Shown here piece by piece: positions 1 through 10,914 of a stretch of DNA of 64,000 nt; within the stretch, counting starts at the first letter, position 1, and each line of letters begins with the position of its first letter. The DNA is taken from assembly GCA_965199935.1 (NCBI GenBank), contig CBDATD010000001.1:186001-250000 (forward strand), given 5' to 3'. This DNA is from JAPPLG01 sp965199935. Lineage in GTDB: Bacteria > Bdellovibrionota > Bdellovibrionia > Bdellovibrionales > UBA1609. The position numbers and the translations under genes are program-made. The notes below the pieces were generated by a model. It did no database searches. It saw only the letters and a program-made list of their open reading frames with translations, and was not told where the DNA came from.

Positions 1-17
1 TCCGAGACAGAATTGAT

Positions 18-845
18 ATGGACACCTCAGATGTACATCTCTTTTCCAAACCTATCCGCCGGATGAGCCTGCATCAACCTGCACAAGAGGAAAACAATTT
101 AGAAAACCTTCAACATCCAGAACAGAAAGAAGGCTGGGCTTTTTTAGAAGGCATCTCCAACCAGCAGGTTCAAGTCCGTCATTATTTCCCCGACTTTGAC
201 ATCAAGGCTCAGGCTGAAAATGACTTGTTTACAGCTTTCCTGGATTCAAAAAAAGGACTGGTGCTCATCTACAAACCCTACGCCCAGACATACATAGGAA
301 AAGCCCCTATCCCTATTATTCAACTATCTCCGGAAGCTTATCAAAAATCACCGCCAACGTGGCCCAGAGAAAAAAGGGATCAACTGTCTCTTGAATTTAT
401 GAATTCTCAAAATTTTAAGCCTTTCGACTCCATTTCAAAAAACGCCCTCTTTCCAGGAGATCCTTCCTCTAAATCTAATTTTACAAAGCATAGAAGATTT
501 TCGGAAGGAGGCCTGGTTCTTGTCCGCACCAATTCTGAAGGCAAGAGACACCTTATCAAATACGCCAGCCAGCATTATATGCTGGACCGGACTTCCTACG
601 CTTATCAAGCTGTCGCACTGATGGTGACTGCTGAAGACAGTGCAGATCATCTGAATAATCTTGAGGCCAATCAAGAATTTAATCAGAAAGTGGAGAGTTT
701 ATTGGAGCAGGGAAAAGAATTTTTAAGTTTAAATATATCCTCTGTTTTACTGCGCCAGAGTATTCACAGGCTGGCGGCTGTTTTATTCTGGTATTCAATT
801 TGTCATCGACAAATGTCAAAAAACTCACTGTCGAATGTTCGTTGA
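18..845 (+). CDS. hypothetical protein, possibly 5' partial
   Basis: The frame encodes 275 residues from the first ATG, but it is open back to the left edge of the window with no stop, so the true start may lie outside. I recognise no family. The protein is hydrophilic with a more hydrophobic C-terminal stretch (RLAAVLFWYSI). Its end overlaps the next ORF by about 45 bases in another frame, and coding-like sequence continues in that other frame, so either tight overlap or a frameshift near 780-840 is possible. First of a run of four overlapping or abutting same-strand ORFs that look like one transcription unit. Confidence 0.5.
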   Translation: MDTSDVHLFSKPIRRMSLHQPAQEENNLENLQHPEQKEGWAFLEGISNQQVQVRHYFPDFDIKAQAENDLFTAFLDSKKGLVLIYKPYAQTYIGKAPIPIIQLSPEAYQKSPPTWPREKRDQLSLEFMNSQNFKPFDSISKNALFPGDPSSKSNFTKHRRFSEGGLVLVRTNSEGKRHLIKYASQHYMLDRTSYAYQAVALMVTAEDSADHLNNLEANQEFNQKVESLLEQGKEFLSLNISSVLLRQSIHRLAAVLFWYSICHRQMSKNSLSNVR

Positions 846-1087
846 ACCCGAAAGACAGAGCATACAAAAAAAAATCCAGAAAAATTAGAAGAACAGCCGC
901 ATCTTTATCTCAAATTCGGAACCGATTTAAAAATTTTGGAAGTAAAACTTTCAAGGCTGTCAAACATCCTCTCACACTCACTGCTGGTACTTTGATTCTG
1001 GTCAACGTTTTATGGCCGTCTCTGCTTCCAATGTTTTTTGAAAAAAACCGTAAGCGGTATCAGCGGTATTCCAACAAAATGCATTAG
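800..1087 (+). CDS. small basic protein with one membrane segment
   Basis: A 95-residue ORF starting at a TTG; the frame is also open upstream of it, so this could be the continuation of the preceding gene after a frameshift. The N-terminal half is Lys/Arg rich (KKKSRKIRRT). A hydrophobic segment near residues 55-80 (LTLTAGTLILVNVLWPSLL) looks membrane spanning. It ends 2 bases before the ATG of the next ORF, which suggests translational coupling. No family recognised. Confidence 0.4.
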   Translation: MSSTNVKKLTVECSLNPKDRAYKKKSRKIRRTAASLSQIRNRFKNFGSKTFKAVKHPLTLTAGTLILVNVLWPSLLPMFFEKNRKRYQRYSNKMH

Positions 1088-1089
1088 AC

Positions 1090-2196
1090 ATGAATCAAAA
1101 TAATTGGAATCATTTCGATACTCTTTTCAAACACGTTTTGACAGCAGGTGTTGTGGTGTTTGCCGGCCTGTGGATGTTTGGGGGACTGCTGTACAAGGGG
1201 CCTCAAACAGCCTCTCAAATACTCTCTTCAAACCAACGAACAAAGCAGTTAAAAATGACAGCTTACCTGCAAGACATAGCAGAACGCATTGAAAAAGAGC
1301 GAAAGATGCACGGCAGATTTACGATGCCTATTCGAATGCTGATTAGACTCTCCATGAGATTTAACGCCCTCTTTTTACAGCCCTTTTACGTGTATATTAT
1401 GAAATACGTCCTTGGACAGCCGGTCTTTGCCCATGCCTACAAACTTGGGCTTCATCCTGGGGATACAGCCTATAATGAAAGCGGCCGGCGTTTGAGGCTG
1501 GGATGGATGAGGCCGACATGGGCTGAACAGAATTCATCCGCGTGGGGAAGCAGTCCAACAGACGTTGAAGAAAGATACAGGCTTCAACATAGAGCGGCCG
1601 AAAAACAAAAGAGAATACGAAATGCCGCGTTCCTGCTGGCTACAATGGCTGTAAACGATTCACCAGAGGATGTGAGCGATTTTAGAATCGGCACCTACAG
1701 TGTCAGAGAAGATCTGAAAAGAATTTACAGCGACTCTGAACTGCAAAAAAAACATGACTGGATTTTTGTTATGCTGTCTAAAGACATGATGTCGGAAATA
1801 GATCTGATAGATTTAGATAGGATTGCCGACATAAAAAAACGCATCTGGGATCACTACTATGATAAGGCTGTTCTTTATGCTCAAGAGTATAAACCTTCAA
1901 AGGGAATTCAGTTTAGAAAATGGCTGGCTAAGGAGCCTATGTTCCGGTTTTGGACCTCAGTCTTTACGGTCAACTCAGACCTGGTCCGTCTTTTTCAATC
2001 ACAGCCCTCTGAGTTTATTACATCAAGAGTGATCAAAGAAATAGTCACAGATCAAGCCACTGTTCTTCTCTTCCCTTTCCTGGCAGGAGAAAGAAACGAA
2101 AGTTTTCAGTTAGAAAAAGGTCATGTTGCCGCAGGAGATGCCAGCGGCCTCTTTACGGCAGCGGCGCCCATTCCAATGAAACCATTCAAAATTTAG
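1090..2196 (+). CDS. hypothetical membrane-anchored protein
   Basis: 368 residues with an ATG start and an N-terminal hydrophobic stretch (VLTAGVVVFAGLWMFGGLL, about residues 17-35) that could be a signal anchor. A second amphipathic or hydrophobic stretch (MRFNALFLQPFYVYIMKYVL) follows near residue 90. The remainder is charged and probably helical (EERYRLQHRAAEKQKRIRN). I recognise no domain. It sits between two other unrecognised membrane-type ORFs and probably shares their transcript. Codon use looks like ordinary coding sequence for this window. Confidence 0.55.
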   Translation: MNQNNWNHFDTLFKHVLTAGVVVFAGLWMFGGLLYKGPQTASQILSSNQRTKQLKMTAYLQDIAERIEKERKMHGRFTMPIRMLIRLSMRFNALFLQPFYVYIMKYVLGQPVFAHAYKLGLHPGDTAYNESGRRLRLGWMRPTWAEQNSSAWGSSPTDVEERYRLQHRAAEKQKRIRNAAFLLATMAVNDSPEDVSDFRIGTYSVREDLKRIYSDSELQKKHDWIFVMLSKDMMSEIDLIDLDRIADIKKRIWDHYYDKAVLYAQEYKPSKGIQFRKWLAKEPMFRFWTSVFTVNSDLVRLFQSQPSEFITSRVIKEIVTDQATVLLFPFLAGERNESFQLEKGHVAAGDASGLFTAAAPIPMKPFKI

Positions 2197-2204
2197 GAGT
2201 ACAG

Positions 2205-2714
2205 GTGACTGCAAATGTAGGAATGAATGTTCTTGTGTGGGGAGAAGAGACCAAACGCATTGCCGAATTTGCAGAAGAAGCCTCACGAGAATATCAGCCC
2301 CAGCTGGATGAACTGAACACGCATGAACAAGGATGGATGGATTATATGAAGAGAGCGAAACGCGCCCACCCGAAGCATGAACTTTTTTCTTTAGCCTACC
2401 AAAGAGAAAGCGCTATTGCTGTTAGAATGTTCCAATTTTGGATTTTCTTTATGGTTGCCACTCGTACGTTTATGGCGGATCAATCTCTGGGGACAGCCTT
2501 TTTAGCCAGTTTGATTTTTATCGCCGCACGGCCTTATCTCTACTCATGGACTTGGACCCCTGTTCAATTATTTGCCAAGAAAAACGCAGATTTTATCCAA
2601 AAAAATAAACAAACCATGCGGACCCTGCAAATAAACTTTTGGATGTCTATAACGAAAACTTTGAAACGGAGTCTGATTTTCGTTCGGCCTACGAAAGAAA
2701 TGCGCGAGAGTTAA
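2205..2714 (+). CDS. hypothetical membrane protein (GTG start)
   Basis: 169 residues from a GTG preceded by a clear Shine-Dalgarno (TAGGAGT, 5 bases upstream). A central hydrophobic region (FQFWIFFMVATRTFMAD followed by LGTAFLASLIFIAARPYL) predicts two membrane helices. The last 25 residues overlap another frame that looks more like real coding (LDVYNENFETESDF...), so the gene may be interrupted by a frameshift near 2600-2640. Same unrecognised cluster as its neighbours. Confidence 0.45.
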   Translation: MTANVGMNVLVWGEETKRIAEFAEEASREYQPQLDELNTHEQGWMDYMKRAKRAHPKHELFSLAYQRESAIAVRMFQFWIFFMVATRTFMADQSLGTAFLASLIFIAARPYLYSWTWTPVQLFAKKNADFIQKNKQTMRTLQINFWMSITKTLKRSLIFVRPTKEMRES

Positions 2715-3190
2715 TCGCCCTCTATAGAAAAAACCCTCAGCTGTTTCAATACTTCAAGCGCCGGTTTATGGAAAAGTCGCAAATTATGAATGACCCTCGG
2801 GACTCTCTCTTAGAGCAATTAATTCAAACAGGAAACGACCAGCTCAGTCTGAATTATGAACTCCCTGAAAATATAAAGAGAAACAGCCGCATTCTTTCCA
2901 GTATATTGGAGGAAAAACCTCCTCTACCAAACAAAGTATCAAGCCTTGACTGGCACCAGACTTTTTGGATAGGAGCTATGTTAAGCACTTATTTGTTTAT
3001 TGAGCTTCTGTCCATTCCCACCTATGACAACAGCATGGTGACTTTTGCCAACCTCCTTGGAGCTGGAGGGATATTCGCAGCTTATATGATGCTTACTAAA
3101 AATGGGGGAATCAGCGGACAAACAGCCGCCGCAGACAGATCAAGGCAGGCGCATGGCCTGAAGCTCCTCCAAAAGACACAAAGGTTTTAA
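2639..3190 (+). CDS. hypothetical protein, likely the frameshifted continuation of the previous ORF
   Basis: 183 residues from a TTG; the frame is open back to about 2609. The N-terminal half is charged and helical (AYERNARELIALYRKNPQLFQYFKRRF). The C-terminal part has two hydrophobic segments (WIGAMLSTYLFIELLSI and FANLLGAGGIFAAYMML). It overlaps the preceding ORF by 76 bases without its own ribosome site, which argues for a broken or recoded single gene. Its own C-terminus again appears to change frame after about 3100. Confidence 0.45.
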   Translation: MDVYNENFETESDFRSAYERNARELIALYRKNPQLFQYFKRRFMEKSQIMNDPRDSLLEQLIQTGNDQLSLNYELPENIKRNSRILSSILEEKPPLPNKVSSLDWHQTFWIGAMLSTYLFIELLSIPTYDNSMVTFANLLGAGGIFAAYMMLTKNGGISGQTAAADRSRQAHGLKLLQKTQRF

Positions 3191-3477
3191 ATAAAATTCG
3201 AAACAGCTCCGTTGTTCAAAAAACGGCGTCTGCCTGCAGTGAATTATTTCGAAAAAGCGAAAATTAAATTTGCTCTAAATAAAACAATTAGTTTGTTCTT
3301 CGTCCTGAAGAAAGAGATGCTGATTTGTTTTTAACATGAAAAAAAGCACTGGCGCGGAAATTAAAAGACATATACCCGGAGAGGGCTGATGTTCTTGTGC
3401 GGAAGCAGTATAAAATCGAAGGCGGAGCAGACATAGAGATAGGAATAAAAAAGGGCGGAGAAAAATCTCCGCCCTAA
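3103..3477 (+). pseudogene. decayed coding remnant downstream of the first gene cluster
   Basis: One reading frame from 3103 to the TAA at 3475 reads like protein but carries four internal stops. Readable pieces include APPKDTKVLNKIRNSSVVQK, FVLRPEERDADLFLT and, after a TGA, KKALARKLKDIYPERADVLV. The stops fall in an AT-rich patch around 3265-3290. No family recognised. The simplest reading is the eroded 3' end of the upstream cluster, overrun by the rRNA terminator. Confidence 0.45.
3453..3474 (-). terminator. intrinsic terminator of the 23S-5S rRNA unit
   Basis: Perfect 9-bp stem GGGCGGAGA / TCTCCGCCC with a 4-base loop. On the minus strand it is followed directly by CTTTTTTATT, as expected for a rho-independent terminator just past 5S. 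Confidence 0.85.
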
Positions 3478-3482
3478 TAAAA

Positions 3483-3599
<117 letters not shown>

Positions 3600-3660
3600 A
3601 GATGTTTTTCTGTGCTTCTTTTTTCACAAAAAAAGAAGCAAAAAAGAAAGTATGATTTTT

Positions 3661-6652
<2,992 letters not shown>

Positions 6653-6748
6653 AAATCATACCCGTAAAAAATAAATATAATAATAAGTAATAAAAAATCT
6701 CCCAGGTGAAAAAATCACCTGAAAAATCACAGAAAAACACCTATTCAA

Positions 6749-6814
6749 TTCTCAAAGAGCAAGCCCCTTTTGAAGGGGGGCCGCCATGATAGACAACAGC
6801 GGTAAAGAGGTCAA
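6749..6814 (-). promoter_or_regulatory. dedicated promoter and boxA leader for the 23S-5S unit
   Basis: On the minus strand: -35 TTGACC (6809-6814), a 17-bp spacer, -10 TATCAT (6786-6791), then a C/G hairpin and the boxA-like antitermination sequence TGCTCTTTGAGAA (6761-6749). The boxA matches the one upstream of 16S (CGCTCTTTGAAAA), which supports independent rRNA-type transcription of 23S-5S. Confidence 0.75.
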
Positions 6815-6878
6815 GCAATATTGCCCGCCTTCGCCAGAGCGAAAAAAGCACGGTATTTACTGTAGGAAGGCGTTTCTA

Positions 6879-8687
6879 TTAGTTGTCATAGCAAAAGGAC
6901 CCAGAGATTGAACAGTCTGGTCTTAATCTGCTGTTGCTTCTGCAGTACGCTTCTCCTCTCGCCGGAGGACTGCCTCTCGGACACGCTGCAAGGCGTGATG
7001 TCCTGCCTCCTCTTCGGCACTGTCCGCCCTGCCAACTGCTGTCAGGAGCCTCCCAACTGCCGAAACTAAAGGAACCGCCCTCCCAAACACCGCCTTTGAA
7101 TCTTCCATTGTAGAACCAGCCGCCCTCCCAAACACCGCTTTCAAAGATGCCTCCGCAAAACACGCCGGCAGACTCAATCTGACCATCACCTGTACTTACT
7201 AGCTCAGACTTCCAAGCGCCTCTTTCCCAAATGCTTTCCTCAAATGTGCCAGACTCAAAGACACCGTTTTTCCAAAGCGTATCACGTATAGTACCCCTTT
7301 TAAATGTGCCGTTAACCCACTGGCCGCTGTGTCCTCTATTGCCGGTATATCCTGTCCGCCCTCTAAAATAACCGTTATGCCAAATGACGCCGCCGCTGGA
7401 GTTTATTTGTATATTCTCATAACCGTTAGAACAGAAGTTATTTTCATCTTTAAGCCATGAGGGCGTACGGGAGCAGGGGCTGTTTCCATCTTTGCCGTTC
7501 ATAAGCTTATGCAAATTTCCCCAACAAGGATCTGTTTCCCTTCTACGCGCCTGAGCGTTCCACCCGTCAATCGCGCCAATTGGTTCATCGAAGTCTGAGT
7601 AATACTCATCCCTGTCACAGGGATTATGACAGCCTCCGCAGTTCGCAGTCCGGGTTCTGCAAACATTTGTAGCTGTGTTGCACTCCCGATTTCTGCCGCT
7701 GCAATGATCGTTGTTTAAACACTCCACACACGCTCCACCCGCTTTACAAGCTTGATTATTGCCGCAGCCTTCCCCTCTGCCGTTATTCCCACTGCCGGGA
7801 ACACAAACCACACAGGTATTAGATTCAGTATCACAGGTTTCTCTGCCGCCGCTCTTTCCAGAGCAGTCATCATCATCTACACATTCTACACAAACATTGT
7901 CGGGGCTTTCCCTGCAGACTTTTCCCGGGTTTTGACTGGTGCAGAAATCATCCTCCTCCTCCGTACACTCCACACAAATAGAATTGTGGACACAGACCGG
8001 CAGAGCTGTTGTGCAGTCATTTTCATCATCCTCATCGGTCGTACAGGATGGTCTTTCAACGCACACCCCCCTTGAATTACAACTCTCTCCTGGATCACAC
8101 TTTGAACTGCAGGCGACACAAGTATTTCTAGTGATATTGCTTTTACAAACACTGTTGTCTGCGCCGCAATTACAAACACTATTGCCTGCACAGTCATTAT
8201 CATCTTCGCACGCTATGCAAATGTTGTCTCTGCATATAGGTCTTCCGGCCGCACCGCTGCAGTGGGTGTCTGATGTACACTGAACACATGCTGTTTCATT
8301 CGTATTGCAAACTTGACTGCTCCCTGCACAAGTGCTGCAGTCAAAGGAAGAAGAATCTGATCTGGAAGACCTGCCCCTTCTCCGGCTCCGGCCCCCGCCT
8401 CTCCGCCTGCTTCCCCCCCTCGCGGCTATTACTTCATCAGTGCCGCTGGTTCGTCTTATATTTTCTCTATCTCTGTCGTCATAATTCTGCCGGCTCGTGT
8501 TTCTTCCTGGAGAAGAACAGTTGGAAACAAAATAGGAAAACCCCGCCAGGATGAGAAGAAAACTCAAAGAGTGCAGAACCATCTTTGATCTCATAAGCAA
8601 AAAACCCTTCTTCCAAAAAGATATTTTCATTTTTACATCATCCATTTGCCTGCTCTTCCTGATCTGCATCCTGCCCTTCAAAGACAC
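6879..8687 (-). CDS. exported Cys-rich repeat protein with C-terminal Gly-Trp/Phe repeats, probable lipoprotein
   Basis: 602 residues at most. The N-terminus has several in-frame ATGs; one of those near 8594-8630 gives a better signal peptide (LHSLSFLLILAGFSYFVSNC), with a possible non-canonical lipobox ending in SNC. A basic Arg/Gly/Ser linker follows. Then comes an array of about eight Cys-rich units of the type C-x2-C-x(4-6)-DCSG...C (residues about 115-350), similar to Cys-rich repeats in myxobacterial-type surface proteins. The C-terminal part has repeated NGxFxxGxxxxxxWxxG motifs (GGIFESGVWEGGWF, KGGVWEGGSF), resembling MORN-like beta repeats. Likely a surface or adhesion protein. It lies between the split 16S and 23S genes. 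Confidence 0.75.
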   Translation of the reverse strand: MSLKGRMQIRKSRQMDDVKMKISFWKKGFLLMRSKMVLHSLSFLLILAGFSYFVSNCSSPGRNTSRQNYDDRDRENIRRTSGTDEVIAARGGSRRRGGGRSRRRGRSSRSDSSSFDCSTCAGSSQVCNTNETACVQCTSDTHCSGAAGRPICRDNICIACEDDNDCAGNSVCNCGADNSVCKSNITRNTCVACSSKCDPGESCNSRGVCVERPSCTTDEDDENDCTTALPVCVHNSICVECTEEEDDFCTSQNPGKVCRESPDNVCVECVDDDDCSGKSGGRETCDTESNTCVVCVPGSGNNGRGEGCGNNQACKAGGACVECLNNDHCSGRNRECNTATNVCRTRTANCGGCHNPCDRDEYYSDFDEPIGAIDGWNAQARRRETDPCWGNLHKLMNGKDGNSPCSRTPSWLKDENNFCSNGYENIQINSSGGVIWHNGYFRGRTGYTGNRGHSGQWVNGTFKRGTIRDTLWKNGVFESGTFEESIWERGAWKSELVSTGDGQIESAGVFCGGIFESGVWEGGWFYNGRFKGGVWEGGSFSFGSWEAPDSSWQGGQCRRGGRTSRLAACPRGSPPARGEAYCRSNSRLRPDCSISGSFCYDN

Positions 8688-8822
8688 GCCTCAAACCGAC
8701 CCTTCTCTTTCCTATCCATCCAAAAGAAAGCGTGCGAACAAGCCCTGCACACCCCCCTCATTCTAGTTTTGTCCGCATAAAAAAACAACATTTCACTCTC
8801 CATATCTCAAGGGAGTTAAAAA

Positions 8823-8990
8823 ATGCCTTCTATAGGAGATTACGCGATGTATAATGCACAAATCTCAATTTTCTTCTCATACCCGCAGTACAAAAGACAC
8901 TGTCCCAACAGCTCCAAAGAGGGAGAACCCTGTGCAAAACAAGAGAACTCCAGCACTAGGACGAAATCAGCCTCCACTCAATCAGAATAA
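8823..8990 (+). CDS. possible small protein, 55 aa
   Basis: Short ORF from an ATG with GGGAG 7 bases upstream (8811-8815). A second in-frame ATG at 8847 also has GGAG 8 bases upstream. The product is polar with 2 Cys and no recognised domain. An overlapping frame (8854-9042) is also open but has no ribosome site. Weak evidence; otherwise the 8690-9240 interval holds only divergent promoter space. Confidence 0.25.
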   Translation: MPSIGDYAMYNAQISIFFSYPQYKRHCPNSSKEGEPCAKQENSSTRTKSASTQSE

Positions 8991-9246
8991 ACCAGAAAGT
9001 TATCTCAATATGCATTTGCCGAAAACCTCCTCCGAGTTCTGAGATTTAAGATGGATAAATACTTCTCCGGCGGATCAAACAGCAGACACTCCCCTCACAA
9101 AGATCAAAGAATGTAATATTTTCATTATATCAAGGGCTTGAAACGCAAATATTGTAAAATCTTTGTAAAAGATACACAAATACAACTTTTTATTGAAACC
9201 AGCGTACTTTGTCCCCTAGTATCCCCCGTATTGAGGAGGGTGTCTG

Positions 9247-9504
9247 ATGAAGAAAACGCCCCAAATAGACAGATATATTGTAATAGGCTCTGTTGGAATT
9301 CTTCTGATCAGCTCTGCCTGGGCTTTCTCCAAAGTGCTGTATCAGGAATTAAAAAAAGAACAGATAAAAACCGCTCAACAAAAAACTTTGATCACGGAAA
9401 CACTGAATATCAAAAGATGGCGGGGATACCATGAAGAACAAATGAGGTTAATGCATACAATACTGAAAGAACTAAACTGCCAAAACAGCCAAACCGCCCA
9501 GTGA
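9247..9504 (+). CDS. small single-pass membrane protein
   Basis: 85 residues from an ATG preceded by GAGGAGGG. An N-terminal hydrophobic helix (IVIGSVGILLISSAWAF, residues about 11-27) is followed by a charged, coiled-coil-like segment rich in Lys and Glu. The stop codon abuts the ATG of the following ankyrin protein, so the two are probably translationally coupled. Function unknown. It runs against the direction of the surrounding rRNA genes. Confidence 0.6.
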   Translation: MKKTPQIDRYIVIGSVGILLISSAWAFSKVLYQELKKEQIKTAQQKTLITETLNIKRWRGYHEEQMRLMHTILKELNCQNSQTAQ

Positions 9505-10500
9505 ATGACAGCTATGTTCAAACAGATACTCGCATCAACGTGCATTTTATTTAATCTCTACGCTCAGGCCGGCTCAATGAAGATCAGCCCTTCAAGCCCT
9601 CTGTCGGATGATGAGAATACAACACAGGAGCTGTTGAACAAAGTTTTTCAAACTGTGAAAGAACAGCCTCATAAAGTAAACGAAGTCAATGAAGACGGAT
9701 ACACCCTCCTACAGCAGGCTCTAATCAACAATGCCCATATAGAAGATAAAATTTCTCAGCTTGACAACATAAACGGAGCAGAGCGGGATGCTTTAAACAA
9801 CAGCCTTGTAGCTGTCAAAATTTTGCTGAACAATAGAGCAGACCCCAACATACCTTTTCCTGGAGATGATTCACAGAACGCACAAAACCCTCAACACTTC
9901 CTTGTTAAAGCCACCCAATCTCAAACACACATCTTATTCCCTCTACACATTATTTCAATTCTTTTTGAACACGACTTGGATGTCCAAGCCGGGGATTCAG
10001 CAGGCAATACAGCCCTTCTGCGGCTGATCTCTTTACTTCATGTCTGGAAAAAAATTCCCGCATACAGGGAGGGATTTATAAAACTGGCTGTTCGTTATGC
10101 AAACAACTTTGACACTCAAAATAACGAAGGAAACACAGCCTTGCACCTCGCAAGCAGATTTAATGACTTGGAGACAGCACGCTTGATTCTTCAAAATCCA
10201 GTGCGCTTGGATATTAGGAACAGTCAAGGAAGGACGCCAAAACAAACGGCACAGCTCATGTCAAGCGCAATACTCCCTGAAACAATAGATTTAAGATGGT
10301 ATTGGTATTTTTCTTTTTCCAGTGCAAATTACAAAATGATCAGACTCTTAGAAACAGCAGAAAGAGAATTACAACCCGCCAAGAGAGCCTCCCTTCAAAA
10401 AGAAACATTAATTCACGACTCCTCAAAAACTGATGCCGAAGAAAACTCCAATGCTTCACGATGCGGAAAACTTTTCAGCTCCGCCAAAGCTTCAAAATAA
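9505..10500 (+). CDS. secreted ankyrin-repeat protein
   Basis: 331 residues with an N-terminal signal peptide (MFKQILASTCILFNLYAQAG, best start at 9514). Ankyrin-type repeats include NEDGYTLLQQAL, AGDSAGNTALLRLI, NNEGNTALHLASRF and NSQGRTPKQTAQ over residues about 60-260, with a polar tail. Ankyrin repeats mediate protein-protein binding; export suggests an envelope or host/prey-facing role (inference). It immediately follows a small membrane protein (coupled start) and is convergent with tRNA-Ile and a second ankyrin protein at 10915-12051. Confidence 0.8.
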   Translation: MTAMFKQILASTCILFNLYAQAGSMKISPSSPLSDDENTTQELLNKVFQTVKEQPHKVNEVNEDGYTLLQQALINNAHIEDKISQLDNINGAERDALNNSLVAVKILLNNRADPNIPFPGDDSQNAQNPQHFLVKATQSQTHILFPLHIISILFEHDLDVQAGDSAGNTALLRLISLLHVWKKIPAYREGFIKLAVRYANNFDTQNNEGNTALHLASRFNDLETARLILQNPVRLDIRNSQGRTPKQTAQLMSSAILPETIDLRWYWYFSFSSANYKMIRLLETAERELQPAKRASLQKETLIHDSSKTDAEENSNASRCGKLFSSAKASK

Positions 10501-10512
10501 TTTCCTTTTTGA

Positions 10513-10589
10513 TGGTGGGCCTGAGAAGACTTGAACTTCTGACCCCGCGCTTATCAAGCGCGTGCTCTAACCAACTGAGCTACAGGCCC
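10513..10589 (-). tRNA. tRNA-Ile (GAT)
   Basis: 77-nt cloverleaf on the minus strand beginning GGGCCTGTAGCTCAGTTGG, anticodon loop CTTGATAAG (GAT), T arm GTTCAAGTC, acceptor AGGCCC, with CCA encoded. It is the tRNA usually found in a 16S-23S spacer, but here it is about 3.9 kb from both rRNA genes, a relic of a broken operon. Confidence 0.95.
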
Positions 10590-10647
10590 GCTCCCTCTCT
10601 ATAGCATCAAACTTCATCTTAGCAAACTCATGCCCTAAGCAACTGAA

Positions 10648-10914
10648 TTATTTGTTCTTTTTGGTCTGGGCTTGGATTTGATCCATAATTTCCTCGGAGC
10701 TGAAAACAGCTGTGACTAGAAGACCTGTTTTAAGCCTCTTAAACCTCTTTCTAATGGAGCTTCTCGGCACTGTCAACTTTCTGTTTCCGTATTGAGAAAG
10801 AGTCACAGTTCGTTTGTCATACTTCAACACCCGGCCTATGACCTCCACCTCTCCTACAATCCCTGCAAATGAGTATTGAAAAATAAAGAGCAGCAAGAGA
10901 GGTAAAAATTTCAT
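10648..10914 (-). CDS. small exported protein
   Basis: 88 residues with a clean signal peptide (MKFLPLLLLFIFQYSFAG). The mature part is basic (GNRKLTVPRSSIRKRFKRLK) and beta-rich by inspection. Its ATG abuts the stop codon of the upstream ankyrin gene (10915), which indicates one operon with coupled translation. No family recognised. Confidence 0.65.
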   Translation of the reverse strand: MKFLPLLLLFIFQYSFAGIVGEVEVIGRVLKYDKRTVTLSQYGNRKLTVPRSSIRKRFKRLKTGLLVTAVFSSEEIMDQIQAQTKKNK

